Part shown: one piece after another, positions 1 to 7,521 of the stretch | Numbering within the stretch: position 1 is the first letter of the stretch | Layout: each line of letters starts with the position of its first letter | DNA from: an uncultured Peptococcaceae bacterium | Lineage (GTDB): Bacteria; Bacillota; Dehalobacteriia; UBA4068; UBA4997 | Assembly (NCBI GenBank): GCA_947626615.1 | Contig: CANQSW010000047.1 | Coordinates: 1-9,782 of the forward strand | Reading direction: 5' to 3' | Length of the DNA stretch: 9,782 bases | The notes under the pieces: model-generated | Told to the model about the DNA's origin: nothing | Database searches by the model: none | What the model saw: only the letters and a program-made list of their open reading frames with translations | Program-made: the position numbers and the translations under genes

Positions 1-1
1 C

Positions 2-190
2 GCGGGGGCCACGGTGGCAGGCAGGGCGCTCGGCAAAAATTTTGCGCTCAGCCGGGCGGACGATATCATCTTCAACGTGGGGCGGCTCTTAGACCTGCCG
101 CAGGTCGTCAAATACGAGCTGAAAAGCCGCGAGATAGCCGCCCAGAAATCTGCCCAGAAAGCCGCCCAAAAGGATAGATCGGGAGAATAA
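2..190 (+). CDS. C-terminal 62 residues of an unidentified protein (5' end outside window)
   Basis: An open frame enters from the left edge and stops with TAA two bases before the dxs start. The visible residues begin AGATVAGRALGKNFALSRAD, continue through an ordinary soluble-looking stretch (DLPQVVKYELKSREIA) and end in a low-complexity Ala/Gln/Lys tail with an imperfect repeat (AQKSAQKAAQK). I see no membrane segment and no motif I can assign. In related genomes xseB, a polyprenyl synthetase or a small membrane protein often precedes dxs. The tail does not look like the usual C-terminus of a polyprenyl synthetase, so I leave it unnamed. The two-base gap and shared strand indicate co-transcription with dxs, whose ribosome-binding site lies in the last codons of this gene. 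Confidence 0.6.
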   Translation, partial: AGATVAGRALGKNFALSRADDIIFNVGRLLDLPQVVKYELKSREIAAQKSAQKAAQKDRSGE

Positions 191-192
191 GC

Positions 193-2061
193 ATGGTGGT
201 GCTGGAAACTATCCGCTCTTCGGCGGACGTGAAAAAACTGAATATAGAACAGCTGGAGCTGCTGACTAAGGAGATTCGGCAGGAGATACTGCGCGTCGTC
301 AGCGCCAACGGCGGGCATCTGGCCTCCAACCTCGGTGTGGTGGAACTGACGATAGCCCTGCACGCTTTTCTTGACTTGCCCAAAGACGAGATCGTCTGGG
401 ACGTGGGGCATCAATGCTATGCGCACAAGCTGCTCTCCGGGCGGCAGGCGGAGTTTGCCACTTTGCGCCAAAGCGGCGGCCTTAGCGGCTTCCCCAAGCC
501 GTATGAAAGCCCGGCTGACGCCTACGTGGCCGGCCACAGCAGCACTTCGATCTCGGTGGCGGCGGGCATTGCCGAGGCGGCGCGGCGGCAGCATATAGAT
601 AAGCGCGTTTACGCCGTGATCGGCGACGGCGCGCTCTCCGGCGGCATGGTCTGGGAGGCGATGAACCACGCGGGCGATCTGGAAACGCCGTTTACCGTGA
701 TACTCAACGACAACGAGATGTCCATAGCCGCCAACGTCGGCTCGATGAGCCGCTATCTGACGCGCCTTAGAACGGACAAGCGCTATCGCCGCTTAAAGGA
801 CAGGATAACGCATTTTATGCTGGGCCGCAAAAAGCTGGGCCGGGCGTTTTATCACGGGCTGGAGCGTCTGCGCGACGCCGTGAAATATTTTCTGGTGCGC
901 GGCGTGGTGTTCGAGGAGATGGGCTTTGTTTATCTCGGCCCGGTAGACGGCCACGATATCGGCGAGCTGCTGCGCACGCTGCAAATGGCCGCGCAGATCA
1001 ACAAGCCGGTTCTGCTGCACGTGATCACGCAAAAGGGGCGCGGCTATGCCCCCGCCGAGCAGGACCCGACGACGTTCCACGGCGTGGGCAGCTTCGACCT
1101 GGCGACGGGGCAGACCGGCCCGAAAAAGCGCGGCTATACGGATATTTTTGCTGAAAAACTGGTGGAGCTGGCGGCGGCGGACGAAAAGATAGTTGCGCTG
1201 ACGGCGGCCATGCCGCACGGCACGGGGCTGGAGGCGTTCCGTCAGCGTTTCCCGGAGAGATTTTACGACGTTGGTATCGCCGAGCCGCACATGGTCACGT
1301 TCGGCGCGGCGCTGGCCTCGCGGGGGCTTTGCCCCGTGGCGGCGGTGTATTCCACCTTTTTGCAGCGTGCCTACGACCAGCTTTTGCAGGACGTCTGCCT
1401 GGCCGAAGCGCCGCTGGTGCTGGCGGTCGACCGGGCGGGTATCGTCGGCGAGGACGGCGAGACGCACCAGGGGCTTTTTGATATCGCGATGCTGCGGGCC
1501 ATGCCGAACATGACGCTGCTGGCCCCGCGTGACGCGGCCGCGCTGCCGCCGATGCTGGAATACGCTCTGAAGTTGCGGCGGCCGGTCGCGCTGCGCTATC
1601 CCAGAGGGGCGGCGGCGGAGCTGCCGAATTTTCCGCCCAAGGCGCTTACGCAGGGCAAGGGCGAGATATTGCTCGAGCCGGCAGAGGCCAAGCTGGGCAT
1701 ATTGGCGCTCGGCGATATGGTGGCGGAGGCTCTGCGGCTGGCGGAGCTTTTGACGGCGGCGGGAGTTCCGGCTGCCGTGGCTGATCTGCGCTTTGCCAAG
1801 CCGCTGGACGAAGCGTTGATATTTGATTTTGCCGAAAAATACGGCCGCCTGCTGACGCTGGAAGACGGCGTTAAAGCCGGCGGCGTGGGCGAGGGCGTCG
1901 CGGCGCTGCTGCAAGCCGCGGGCAGCCGGGCCGAAGTGGAGATAGCCGCTTTCCCGGACGAATTCGTGGCGCAGGGCAAACCAGCCGAGATCTTTGCCAA
2001 ATATCATCTGACGGCGGCGGAGCTGCTGCCGCTGGTGCGGCGGCGCTGGTTCGAGGAGTAA
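193..2061 (+). CDS. dxs: 1-deoxy-D-xylulose-5-phosphate synthase
   Basis: This enzyme condenses pyruvate and glyceraldehyde 3-phosphate, with thiamine diphosphate (ThDP) as cofactor, to give DXP. That is the entry to the MEP isoprenoid pathway and a precursor of thiamine and pyridoxal. The 622-residue length is normal for the family. Visible motifs are GGHLASNLG (40-48), DVGHQCYAHK (70-79), GHSSTSIS (114-121), the ThDP/Mg motif GDG (144-146) with LNDNEMSI (171-178), and GPVDGHD (249-255). The central transketolase-like pyrimidine-binding domain carries YSTFLQRAYDQ (386-396) and GEDGETHQG (419-427), and a C-terminal transketolase domain follows. The ThDP-activating Glu is E364 in GIAEPHM; most family members read GIAEQHAV there, so this is a local variant next to a conserved catalytic residue. 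A GGGAG sequence (181-185) precedes the ATG by seven bases. tlyA follows after three bases, as in many Firmicutes. Confidence 0.96.
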   Translation: MVVLETIRSSADVKKLNIEQLELLTKEIRQEILRVVSANGGHLASNLGVVELTIALHAFLDLPKDEIVWDVGHQCYAHKLLSGRQAEFATLRQSGGLSGFPKPYESPADAYVAGHSSTSISVAAGIAEAARRQHIDKRVYAVIGDGALSGGMVWEAMNHAGDLETPFTVILNDNEMSIAANVGSMSRYLTRLRTDKRYRRLKDRITHFMLGRKKLGRAFYHGLERLRDAVKYFLVRGVVFEEMGFVYLGPVDGHDIGELLRTLQMAAQINKPVLLHVITQKGRGYAPAEQDPTTFHGVGSFDLATGQTGPKKRGYTDIFAEKLVELAAADEKIVALTAAMPHGTGLEAFRQRFPERFYDVGIAEPHMVTFGAALASRGLCPVAAVYSTFLQRAYDQLLQDVCLAEAPLVLAVDRAGIVGEDGETHQGLFDIAMLRAMPNMTLLAPRDAAALPPMLEYALKLRRPVALRYPRGAAAELPNFPPKALTQGKGEILLEPAEAKLGILALGDMVAEALRLAELLTAAGVPAAVADLRFAKPLDEALIFDFAEKYGRLLTLEDGVKAGGVGEGVAALLQAAGSRAEVEIAAFPDEFVAQGKPAEIFAKYHLTAAELLPLVRRRWFEE

Positions 2062-2064
2062 GCT

Positions 2065-2865
2065 ATGACGAAGATGCGTTTGGATATGGCGCTGCTGCAG
2101 CAGGGGCTCTTCCCCAGCCGCGAGCAGGCGCGCACGGCTATCATGTCGCGCCGGGTGAGCGTGAACGGTCGGGTGGTGGATAAAGCCGGCACGCCGGTGG
2201 CGGCCGACGCCGTTCTCACCGTCTCCGGCCACGATCTGCCCTACGTCAGCCGCGGCGGGCTGAAGCTGGCCAAGGCGCTGCAAAGTTTCGCTCTGGATAT
2301 CCGGGGCTGCGTGGCGGCGGATATCGGCGCTTCCACCGGCGGCTTCACCGATTGCGCCCTGCAAAACGGCGCGGCCAAAGTTTATGCCGTCGACGTCGGC
2401 TACGGCCAGCTGGCCTGGCAGCTGCGGCAGGACGACCGCGTGGTGGTGCTGGAAAAGACCAACGCCCGCTATCTGACGGCGGCGGAGATACCAGAGCCGC
2501 TCGATCTGATCACGATAGACGCTTCGTTCATCTCGCTGACCAAGCTGCTGCCGGCCCTGTTCCCACTTTTGAAGGAGGACGGCTCGCTGCTGGCGCTGAT
2601 CAAACCGCAGTTCGAGGCCGGCCGCGAAAAGGTGGGCAAAAAAGGCGTGGTGCGGGACCCCGCCGTGCGGCTGGAGGTCATCGAAAACGTACTGGCCGCG
2701 GCGGTGGAGCTGGGCTTCGTGCCGCGCGGGCTGGATTATTCGCCTATACGCGGGCCGGAGGGCAACGTCGAATATCTGCTCTGGCTGGGCAAACGCGAGG
2801 AGCAGCGTGCCGAGCTGAATCCGGCGGCCGTGGTGGCGGCCTCGGCGCAGGCTTTTAATGAATAA
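2065..2865 (+). CDS. tlyA: TlyA family rRNA (cytidine-2'-O)-methyltransferase / hemolysin-family protein
   Basis: TlyA proteins use S-adenosylmethionine to 2'-O-methylate ribosomal RNA cytidines. Some members have also been reported as hemolysins, and which activity this one has cannot be seen. The 266 residues show an N-terminal S4 RNA-binding domain (about 4-60, including RLDMALLQQGLFPSREQA), the typical linker YVSRGGLKL (60-68), and an FtsJ-like Rossmann methyltransferase domain. That domain has SAM motif ADIGASTGGFTDC (85-97), acidic strand YAVDVGYGQL (107-116), TIDASFIS (150-157), LIKPQFE (178-184) and GNVEYLL (233-239). K67, D152, K180 and E236 match the K-D-K-E pattern of 2'-O-methyltransferases. 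GAGGAG at 2053-2058, inside the end of dxs, lies six bases before the ATG. It is translated with dxs. Confidence 0.94.
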   Translation: MTKMRLDMALLQQGLFPSREQARTAIMSRRVSVNGRVVDKAGTPVAADAVLTVSGHDLPYVSRGGLKLAKALQSFALDIRGCVAADIGASTGGFTDCALQNGAAKVYAVDVGYGQLAWQLRQDDRVVVLEKTNARYLTAAEIPEPLDLITIDASFISLTKLLPALFPLLKEDGSLLALIKPQFEAGREKVGKKGVVRDPAVRLEVIENVLAAAVELGFVPRGLDYSPIRGPEGNVEYLLWLGKREEQRAELNPAAVVAASAQAFNE

Positions 2866-2868
2866 CAC

Positions 2869-2897
2869 TTGACAAATCCGAGTGAATACTTTATTGT
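2869..2897 (+). promoter_or_regulatory. Sigma-70/sigma-A-type promoter for nadK-argR-recN
   Basis: TTGACA (2869-2874) is a perfect -35 box, followed by a 17-base spacer and TATTGT (2892-2897, 4 of 6 to TATAAT) in the only AT-rich patch between dxs and recN. It begins four bases after the tlyA stop and would place transcription start near 2904, about 45 bases before the nadK ATG. A second TATATT lies at 2897-2902 but would need a 22-base spacer. Sequence inside and just downstream (TGAAT at 2883, CATAAATGTATAAAG at 2909) loosely resembles ArgR half-sites; see findings. Confidence 0.65.
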
Positions 2898-2949
2898 ATA
2901 TTACAGGCATAAATGTATAAAGCCCGTCGGCCGGGCGGAAAGGTGCGGC

Positions 2950-3843
2950 ATGGAGCATAAGCAGGGAAGCCTTACGCGCGTGGTCTTTTTGGTGAACGGG
3001 CAAAAGCCCAGAGCCGTGGAGTTGGCGCTGCTGGCGGCGCGGGCGCTGCGGGAAGCCGGTATCGGTTTTTTTGCCCCGGCCGGGGCGGCGGCCGAGCTGC
3101 CGGCCTACAATAACGAGGATCATCTGGCGATAGCGCGCGATCTGGCGGCGGCGGAAAAAGCCGCTTGGCCGCAGCTGGCCGTTATCTTCGGCGGCGACGG
3201 CACTCTTATCGCCGCGGCGCGGACGCTGGCACCCTTCGGCATACCGCTGGCGGGTGTGAACGTGGGCCAGCTGGGCTTTTTGATGTCTTTGGAAGAAGCG
3301 GAAATGCCGGGCAATCTGCTGCAAATGCTGCAGGAAGGCTATTATCTGGAGCCGCGTATGCAGATCGTGGGCGAGCTGGCCAGAAACGGCGGGCGCGTCT
3401 GCCGGGCCACGGCGCAGAACGACATCGTGATCAACAACGGCAGCATCAGCCGTATGATCGGCGTGAGCATTTGGGTGGACGATCAGCTGGCGCTGGAGAT
3501 GAAAGGCGACGGCGTGATCATCGCCACGCCCACGGGTTCCACGGCCTATTCGCTTTCCGCCGGGGGCGCCGTCGTGCCGCCGGAGACTGACGTTATGCTG
3601 ATAACGCCGGTGGCGGCGCACAGCCTGTACGCCCGCCCCTTGGTCGTATCGGCCGGGAGCGTGCTGCGTCTGCGCTTTGCCAACGTGGCCGGCTCTGCCA
3701 AGATAGCCTTCGACGGCCAGTTGTTTTACGACGTGAAGGCGGGCGACGAAGTGACGGTGGCGGCCAGCCGCGACAAGGCGCTGTTCGCCTGGCCCAGGCC
3801 GAATATGTTTTTCAGCAAGCTGAAGGCCAAGCTGACTGTTTGA
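2950..3843 (+). CDS. nadK: NAD kinase
   Basis: This enzyme phosphorylates NAD to NADP with ATP or polyphosphate in the cytoplasm. The 297 residues from ATG 2950 carry GGDGT (81-85), the hallmark of the diacylglycerol/NAD-kinase fold, then QND (156-158) and GDGVIIATPTGSTAYS (186-201), and end with the FDGQ (254-257) segment. The frame is open upstream to a TTG at 2869, but that codon is part of the -35 box and its extension (rich in Tyr, Cys and His) is unlike the family. The ATG at 2950 has an AAAGGTG sequence a few bases upstream and puts the first beta strand (TRVVFLVNGQKP) near the N-terminus, as expected. A minor variation is GGAVVPP after the GSTAYS motif, where many homologues have GGPIVHP or similar. 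argR follows after 44 bases. Confidence 0.94.
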   Translation: MEHKQGSLTRVVFLVNGQKPRAVELALLAARALREAGIGFFAPAGAAAELPAYNNEDHLAIARDLAAAEKAAWPQLAVIFGGDGTLIAAARTLAPFGIPLAGVNVGQLGFLMSLEEAEMPGNLLQMLQEGYYLEPRMQIVGELARNGGRVCRATAQNDIVINNGSISRMIGVSIWVDDQLALEMKGDGVIIATPTGSTAYSLSAGGAVVPPETDVMLITPVAAHSLYARPLVVSAGSVLRLRFANVAGSAKIAFDGQLFYDVKAGDEVTVAASRDKALFAWPRPNMFFSKLKAKLTV

Positions 3844-3852
3844 ACGCAAAAA

Positions 3853-3869
3853 CGCCGCTTTTGGCGGCG
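3853..3869. other. GC hairpin between nadK and argR
   Basis: CGCCGC (3853-3858) and GCGGCG (3864-3869) form a perfect 6-bp stem with loop TTTTG, nine bases after the nadK stop and just ahead of the argR ribosome-binding site. On the + strand no T-run follows, so it is not a standard terminator for nadK. On the - strand it is followed by five Ts and would look like a small intrinsic terminator, although no - strand gene is seen here. It could act as a pause, processing or translation-modulating hairpin between nadK and argR. Confidence 0.45.
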
Positions 3870-3887
3870 CAAGGGAGAGATAAGACT

Positions 3888-4337
3888 ATGAAGAACAAAA
3901 GACATCGCATGATCCGTGAGATCGTGGAGAATCAAAACGTCGAAACGCAGCTGCAGCTGACGCAGGAGCTGAAAAAATACGGCTTCGACGTGACGCAGGC
4001 GACGATCTCGCGCGATATCAAGGAGCTGGGGCTGGTGAAGGTCGTCTCCGGCGATAACACGTTCCGTTACAGCCTGCCGACGGCGGTGATGATGAACAAT
4101 ATCGACCGTTCGCGCCGTATGTTCCGCGACAACGTGCTGAAGGTGAACGCCTCGGAGAGCATCGTTCTGGTCAAAACGCTCCCCGGTATGGCGCAGGCCG
4201 TGGCCGCTTGTCTGGATTCGATGAACTGGTCGTCGCTGCTGGGCTCGGTGGCCGGCGACGACACCATTTTTGCGCTGGCCAGCAGCCGTCAAAAGGCGCA
4301 GGAGATCCTGAAAAAGTTACAGGATTATGTGGAATAG
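3888..4337 (+). CDS. argR: Arginine repressor ArgR/AhrC
   Basis: ArgR is a hexameric, arginine-responsive regulator of arginine synthesis and breakdown. From ATG 3888 the protein is 149 residues, the usual size. The N-terminal winged helix has the recognition motif TQATISRDIKELGLVKV (36-52), and the C-terminal oligomerisation/arginine-binding domain has TLPGMAQAVAACLD (97-110) and LGSVAGDDTIF (118-128) with the Asp pair at 124-125. The frame is open back to a TTG at 3840, but that would overlap the end of nadK and cover the hairpin. GGGAGAG (3873-3879), eight bases before ATG 3888, decides the start. Its place beside recN is conserved across many Firmicutes, without an evident functional link to repair. 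Confidence 0.95.
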   Translation: MKNKRHRMIREIVENQNVETQLQLTQELKKYGFDVTQATISRDIKELGLVKVVSGDNTFRYSLPTAVMMNNIDRSRRMFRDNVLKVNASESIVLVKTLPGMAQAVAACLDSMNWSSLLGSVAGDDTIFALASSRQKAQEILKKLQDYVE

Positions 4338-4362
4338 CGGCGTTTTGGCCCGGGTGTAAGCC

Positions 4363-6051
4363 ATGTTTGCTGAGCTGTACATCGAAAATTTAGCGTTGAT
4401 AGAAAAGGCCGGTCTGGTTTTACAGCCCGGCCTTAATGTGCTTTCCGGCGAGACGGGCGCGGGCAAATCCATGCTGCTGGACGCGGTATCTCTGCTTTTG
4501 GGCGGCCGGGCGGAGCGTGAGCTGATCCGCCGCGGGGCCGAGACCTGCCGCGTTTCCGGCCGTTTTCTGCCGCCGTTTTCGCAGACGCTGCGGCAGAAGC
4601 TGGCGGAGCTGGGCCTGGCCGACGCTTTGGACGACGAGGAGCTGGTGCTGAGCCGGGAATTCAGCCTCGCCGGCCCGTCGGTGAACCGCCTGAACCTGCG
4701 GCCCGTGCCGCTTTCGGCCCTGCGGGAGGTCGCGCGGCTGCTGTTGAATATCCACGGCCAGAGGGAGCATATGCTGCTGCTGGAGCCGGCCAATCAGCTG
4801 CATCTGCTGGACAGCTTCGGCGGCGCGGCGCATACCGCGGCGCTGGAAAAAACGGCCGCGGCGTATCGCGAGTGGCGGGCGGCTGCTGCTGCGCTGCAAA
4901 AGGCCCGGCAGGAGCAGACCGACGACGCGGAACGGCGGCGTTTTCTGGAATTTCAGATCAACGAGCTGGAGGCCGCGAAATTAAAGCCCGGCGAGAGCGA
5001 GGCGCTGGCGGCCGAGGCGCAGGCTCTGGCCAGCGTGCAGCGGCGGAGCGACCATACCGCGGCGGCGTATCAGGCCGTTTACGGCGGGCAGGACGCGGCG
5101 CTGGCGCGGCTCGATCTGGCGGCGCGCGAGCTGGAGCGGCTGGCGGAGCTGGATCAGACGGTGCGGCCGCTGGCGGAGCGTCTGCAAAGCCTGTATTATG
5201 AGCTGGAGGACGCGGCGCTGGAGCTGCGCGATTATAAAGAGGGCATCGTCGACGACCCGGAGCGGCTGGAGGAGATCAGCGCCCGGCAGTTCGAGTTAAA
5301 AGCGCTCGGCAAAAAATACAACGCGACGGAAGAACGCTTGCTGGAGATATTGGCGGAGAGCCGGGCGGAGCTTTCGCGGCGCGAAAACCGCGAGGAATAT
5401 CTGGCGGAGCTGGCGGCCCAGGAAAAGGCCGCTTCCGACGCCTACACTGAAGCGGCGGCGGCGCTTTCCGCCCGGCGCGCGGCGACGGGGGAGCGGCTGG
5501 CGGCCCGTATCACGGCGGAGCTGCAATATTTGCAGATGAGCGGCGCCCAGTTCGCGGTCGCTCTGCTGCCGAAGGCCCCCGCGGCTGACGGCGCGGACGA
5601 GGTCTGCTTTATGATCTGTCCCAACGCGGGCGAGGAGCAAAAGCCGGTGGCCAAGATCGCCAGCGGCGGCGAAATGTCCCGCATCATGCTGGCGATCAAG
5701 GTGATACTGGCCGGGCTGGACGAAGTGCCGACGCTGATCTTCGATGAGATCGACACCGGCCTGGGCGGCCACGCGCTGCAGGCCGTGGCGGAAAAGCTGG
5801 TGCAGGTGGCGGCGGTCAGCCAGGCTATCTGCGTGACGCACGCCCCGGTGCTGGCGGCCTACGCCGACAACAACCTGCTGGTGGAAAAGCATGAGGCCGC
5901 CGGGCGCACGGTTACGGAGGTCTCCACGCTGGACGCGGCCGCCAAGGTGGCGGAGGTCAGCCGCATGTTGGCGGGCGGCCGGGCGACGGACACCACGCGC
6001 CGCCAGGCGGAAGAAATGATCGCGGCGGGCGAGAAGCTGAAACGGCGTTAA
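4363..6051 (+). CDS. recN: DNA repair protein RecN
   Basis: RecN is an SMC-like ATPase recruited early to double-strand breaks. The 562 residues show an N-terminal ATPase half with Walker A GETGAGKS (29-36), a conserved NIHGQREH (129-136), a long Ala/Glu/Arg/Leu-rich coiled coil (about 155-385) with a central break, and a C-terminal half with ABC signature ASGGEMSRIML (433-443), Walker B LIFDEIDTG (458-466) and a His-switch region VTHAPVLAAYAD (491-502). Most RecN proteins have THLPQ there, so Leu-to-Ala and Gln-to-Val changes mark this one. The D-loop region reads GLGGH rather than the common GVSGR. The ribosome-binding site is modest (GGGTG, 4352-4356). The gene starts 25 bases after argR. 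Confidence 0.95.
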   Translation: MFAELYIENLALIEKAGLVLQPGLNVLSGETGAGKSMLLDAVSLLLGGRAERELIRRGAETCRVSGRFLPPFSQTLRQKLAELGLADALDDEELVLSREFSLAGPSVNRLNLRPVPLSALREVARLLLNIHGQREHMLLLEPANQLHLLDSFGGAAHTAALEKTAAAYREWRAAAAALQKARQEQTDDAERRRFLEFQINELEAAKLKPGESEALAAEAQALASVQRRSDHTAAAYQAVYGGQDAALARLDLAARELERLAELDQTVRPLAERLQSLYYELEDAALELRDYKEGIVDDPERLEEISARQFELKALGKKYNATEERLLEILAESRAELSRRENREEYLAELAAQEKAASDAYTEAAAALSARRAATGERLAARITAELQYLQMSGAQFAVALLPKAPAADGADEVCFMICPNAGEEQKPVAKIASGGEMSRIMLAIKVILAGLDEVPTLIFDEIDTGLGGHALQAVAEKLVQVAAVSQAICVTHAPVLAAYADNNLLVEKHEAAGRTVTEVSTLDAAAKVAEVSRMLAGGRATDTTRRQAEEMIAAGEKLKRR

Positions 6052-6074
6052 CGGGCAAAATAAGCGAATAATTT

Positions 6075-6100
6075 TTGCTTTTACGTTCAGTAAAAGGCAA
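6075..6100. repeat. Inverted repeat between recN and the DUF4230 pair
   Basis: TTGCTTTTAC (6075-6084) and GTAAAAGGCAA (6090-6100) are complementary apart from one bulged base, around loop GTTCA; the inner 7 bp (CTTTTAC/GTAAAAG) are perfect. It overlaps the putative -35 and spacer of the downstream promoter, so it could be an operator. It could also be a weak recN terminator, since AT-rich sequence (TATATTTATTTTTA) follows, though without an uninterrupted T-run. Confidence 0.45.
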
Positions 6101-6108
6101 AGTATATT
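6080..6108 (+). promoter_or_regulatory. Putative sigma-70-type promoter for the DUF4230 gene pair
   Basis: TTTACG (6080-6085, 4 of 6 to TTGACA), a 17-base spacer and TATATT (6103-6108, 5 of 6 to TATAAT) lie in an AT-rich 83-base gap after recN. Transcription would start about 20 bases before the first gene. It is predicted from consensus only. Confidence 0.45.
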
Positions 6109-6134
6109 TATTTTTATGGGAAAGGGGTAGTTTG

Positions 6135-6917
6135 ATGAAAGAGAACAGCGAAAAAGACAAGTTGGCCGCGCAGCCGGAGGAGGAAGATAGGACGCAGACC
6201 GAAAGCGCAGCCGCCGCAGAAGCCGAAGATAGCGGGCAGGCCCCGGCGCTGGAAGAAAAGCCGGCAGAACGATATGAAGCGGAGCATCGGTTAGAAAAGC
6301 GGCGCAGCAGCAGACCTATGCTGACCATATTGGCCGTTTTGATAATCTTTGCCGCCGGGTTTGCTTTTGCTATTCATTTGGGTAACGGCGGCGAAAAGAT
6401 ACTTTCCAGCTCCAGTTTGGAAAAAATCGTCAAAGTGGCCAAATTGTCTACGTTTTCGGCCTATTACAACGGCGTTGCGGAAGTATACGTTGAAAATGAG
6501 AAAGACGAGGCCACAGACGAAGAGGCCGCCGATGAGCAAAAGGAAAAAAAGGTCGCTTATTACGTTGCCTATGAAGCAACCGTTAAGCTGGGCATAAATC
6601 TGAATAACGTAAATATCAAGACCGATACGAACAATAAATGTATTACCGTTAGTATGCCAAAAATTGAAGTAGAGAGTACGGATATCGACGAAGAATCGTT
6701 AGATTTTATTTTTAAGAAAAGGAACGCTAATGATACCGGAATAATAAAGGTTGCCTATCAGGCTTGTGTGGAGGACGCAAAGGCAGAAATAGCCAATCAG
6801 GAAACCATGTTCAAGATAGCCCGGGAAAACGCGGCGGATACTGTGCGTGCGTTGATCTTGCCTTTAGTCCAAAACGTTGATGAAAATTATACGATAGAGT
6901 TTGAGTGGGAGGCGTGA
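6135..6917 (+). CDS. Membrane-anchored DUF4230-like protein
   Basis: The protein has 260 residues from ATG 6135, which has AAAGGGG (6121-6127) seven bases upstream. The frame extends to 6075, but that extension lacks a ribosome-binding site and overlaps the promoter. Layout: a charged, Glu/Ala-rich cytoplasmic tail (1-60) ending in a basic EKRRSSR; one transmembrane helix (about 62-82, MLTILAVLIIFAAGFAFAI); then an extracytoplasmic domain. That domain has LSTFSAYYNGVAEVY (104-118), an acidic insert (122-138), YEATVKLGIN (146-155) and ITVSMPKIEVES (170-181), a pattern I recognise as DUF4230. The function of that family is not established. A lipoprotein paralogue follows after four bases. Codon use and GC are far lower than in recN (one sampled 60-base line is about 32 % GC against about 75 % in recN), suggesting a different history. 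Confidence 0.75.
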   Translation: MKENSEKDKLAAQPEEEDRTQTESAAAAEAEDSGQAPALEEKPAERYEAEHRLEKRRSSRPMLTILAVLIIFAAGFAFAIHLGNGGEKILSSSSLEKIVKVAKLSTFSAYYNGVAEVYVENEKDEATDEEAADEQKEKKVAYYVAYEATVKLGINLNNVNIKTDTNNKCITVSMPKIEVESTDIDEESLDFIFKKRNANDTGIIKVAYQACVEDAKAEIANQETMFKIARENAADTVRALILPLVQNVDENYTIEFEWEA

Positions 6918-6921
6918 TAAC

Positions 6922-7506
6922 ATGAAGAAATTACTTGGTTTATGCGCCGTTATAGCGCTTTTGTTTACCTGCTCAGGCTGCGGTAATAACGATCCCGAAC
7001 AGGTTTCGTTCAATTTGGCGGAGGATCAATTAAGGTCTATATGTGAGTTGAGCGTTTATGAATGTTATTATCATAACGTTGCCAAATATTCTGATTCCAT
7101 AGCATTTTGGAGCGAAGCGAAAAAGACTTTTATGGAGTATGACAGCATTGTTAATATCGGTATCGATGCTTCAAAGGTCAGTATGACGGTAAAAGGCAAC
7201 GACGTTACTATCGCCATGCCTGACGCCGAAGTTTTGGACGTTTCTCCTGATTCTGATTCGATGGTGTTTATTGACGGCGATTCCTTATTAGGTAACGCGG
7301 CAGATTTCTTTGGACTTACAAATCAGGCGGAGGCCGAAAAAAAGGCTCTTGCACAGGCTAAAGGTGCTTTGAAAGATAAATGCGTTAAAAATAAAGATTT
7401 GCTTGCCCAGGCTAAACAAACAGCCAAGGAGCTTATCGCAAATTACGTAAACAATGTGGGAGACGCTATGGGGCAAAAGTATAATATCATTTGGAAGGAC
7501 GCTTAA
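6922..7506 (+). CDS. DUF4230-like lipoprotein, paralogue of the preceding gene
   Basis: The protein has 194 residues from ATG 6922, preceded by GGGAGG (6907-6912) at the end of the upstream gene. A short lipoprotein signal (MKKLLGLCAVIALLFTCSGC) places the lipid-modified Cys most likely at residue 20; the -3 position is an unusual Cys. The mature part has LSVYECYYHNVAKY (43-56), IVNIGIDASKV (76-86) and VTIAMPDAEVLDV (95-107). These align by eye with LSTFSAYYNGVAEVY, VKLGINLNNV and ITVSMPKIEVES of the upstream protein. Residues 133-175 form a Lys/Ala-rich, probably helical stretch matching the C-terminal helix of its partner. The pair is probably a duplication specialised into transmembrane- and lipid-anchored forms on the same face of the membrane. 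No enzymatic motif is visible. GC is low, as in its partner. Confidence 0.72.
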   Translation: MKKLLGLCAVIALLFTCSGCGNNDPEQVSFNLAEDQLRSICELSVYECYYHNVAKYSDSIAFWSEAKKTFMEYDSIVNIGIDASKVSMTVKGNDVTIAMPDAEVLDVSPDSDSMVFIDGDSLLGNAADFFGLTNQAEAEKKALAQAKGALKDKCVKNKDLLAQAKQTAKELIANYVNNVGDAMGQKYNIIWKDA

Positions 7507-7521
7507 TAACCAATATTTACC

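Noticed and set aside
2869..2949. N-terminal extension of nadK from TTG
   Set aside because: The TTG is part of a consensus -35 box, no ribosome-binding site precedes it, and the extension is unlike NAD kinase N-termini.
793..3849. A 1018-codon open frame on the - strand
   Set aside because: It lies antisense to dxs, tlyA and nadK. Its Arg/Gln/His-rich composition is what reverse reading of GC-rich codons gives, and it shows no domain. High third-position GC removes stops from that frame.
3840..3887. N-terminal extension of argR from TTG
   Set aside because: It overlaps the nadK end and the hairpin. The ATG at 3888 has a good Shine-Dalgarno and gives the normal family length.
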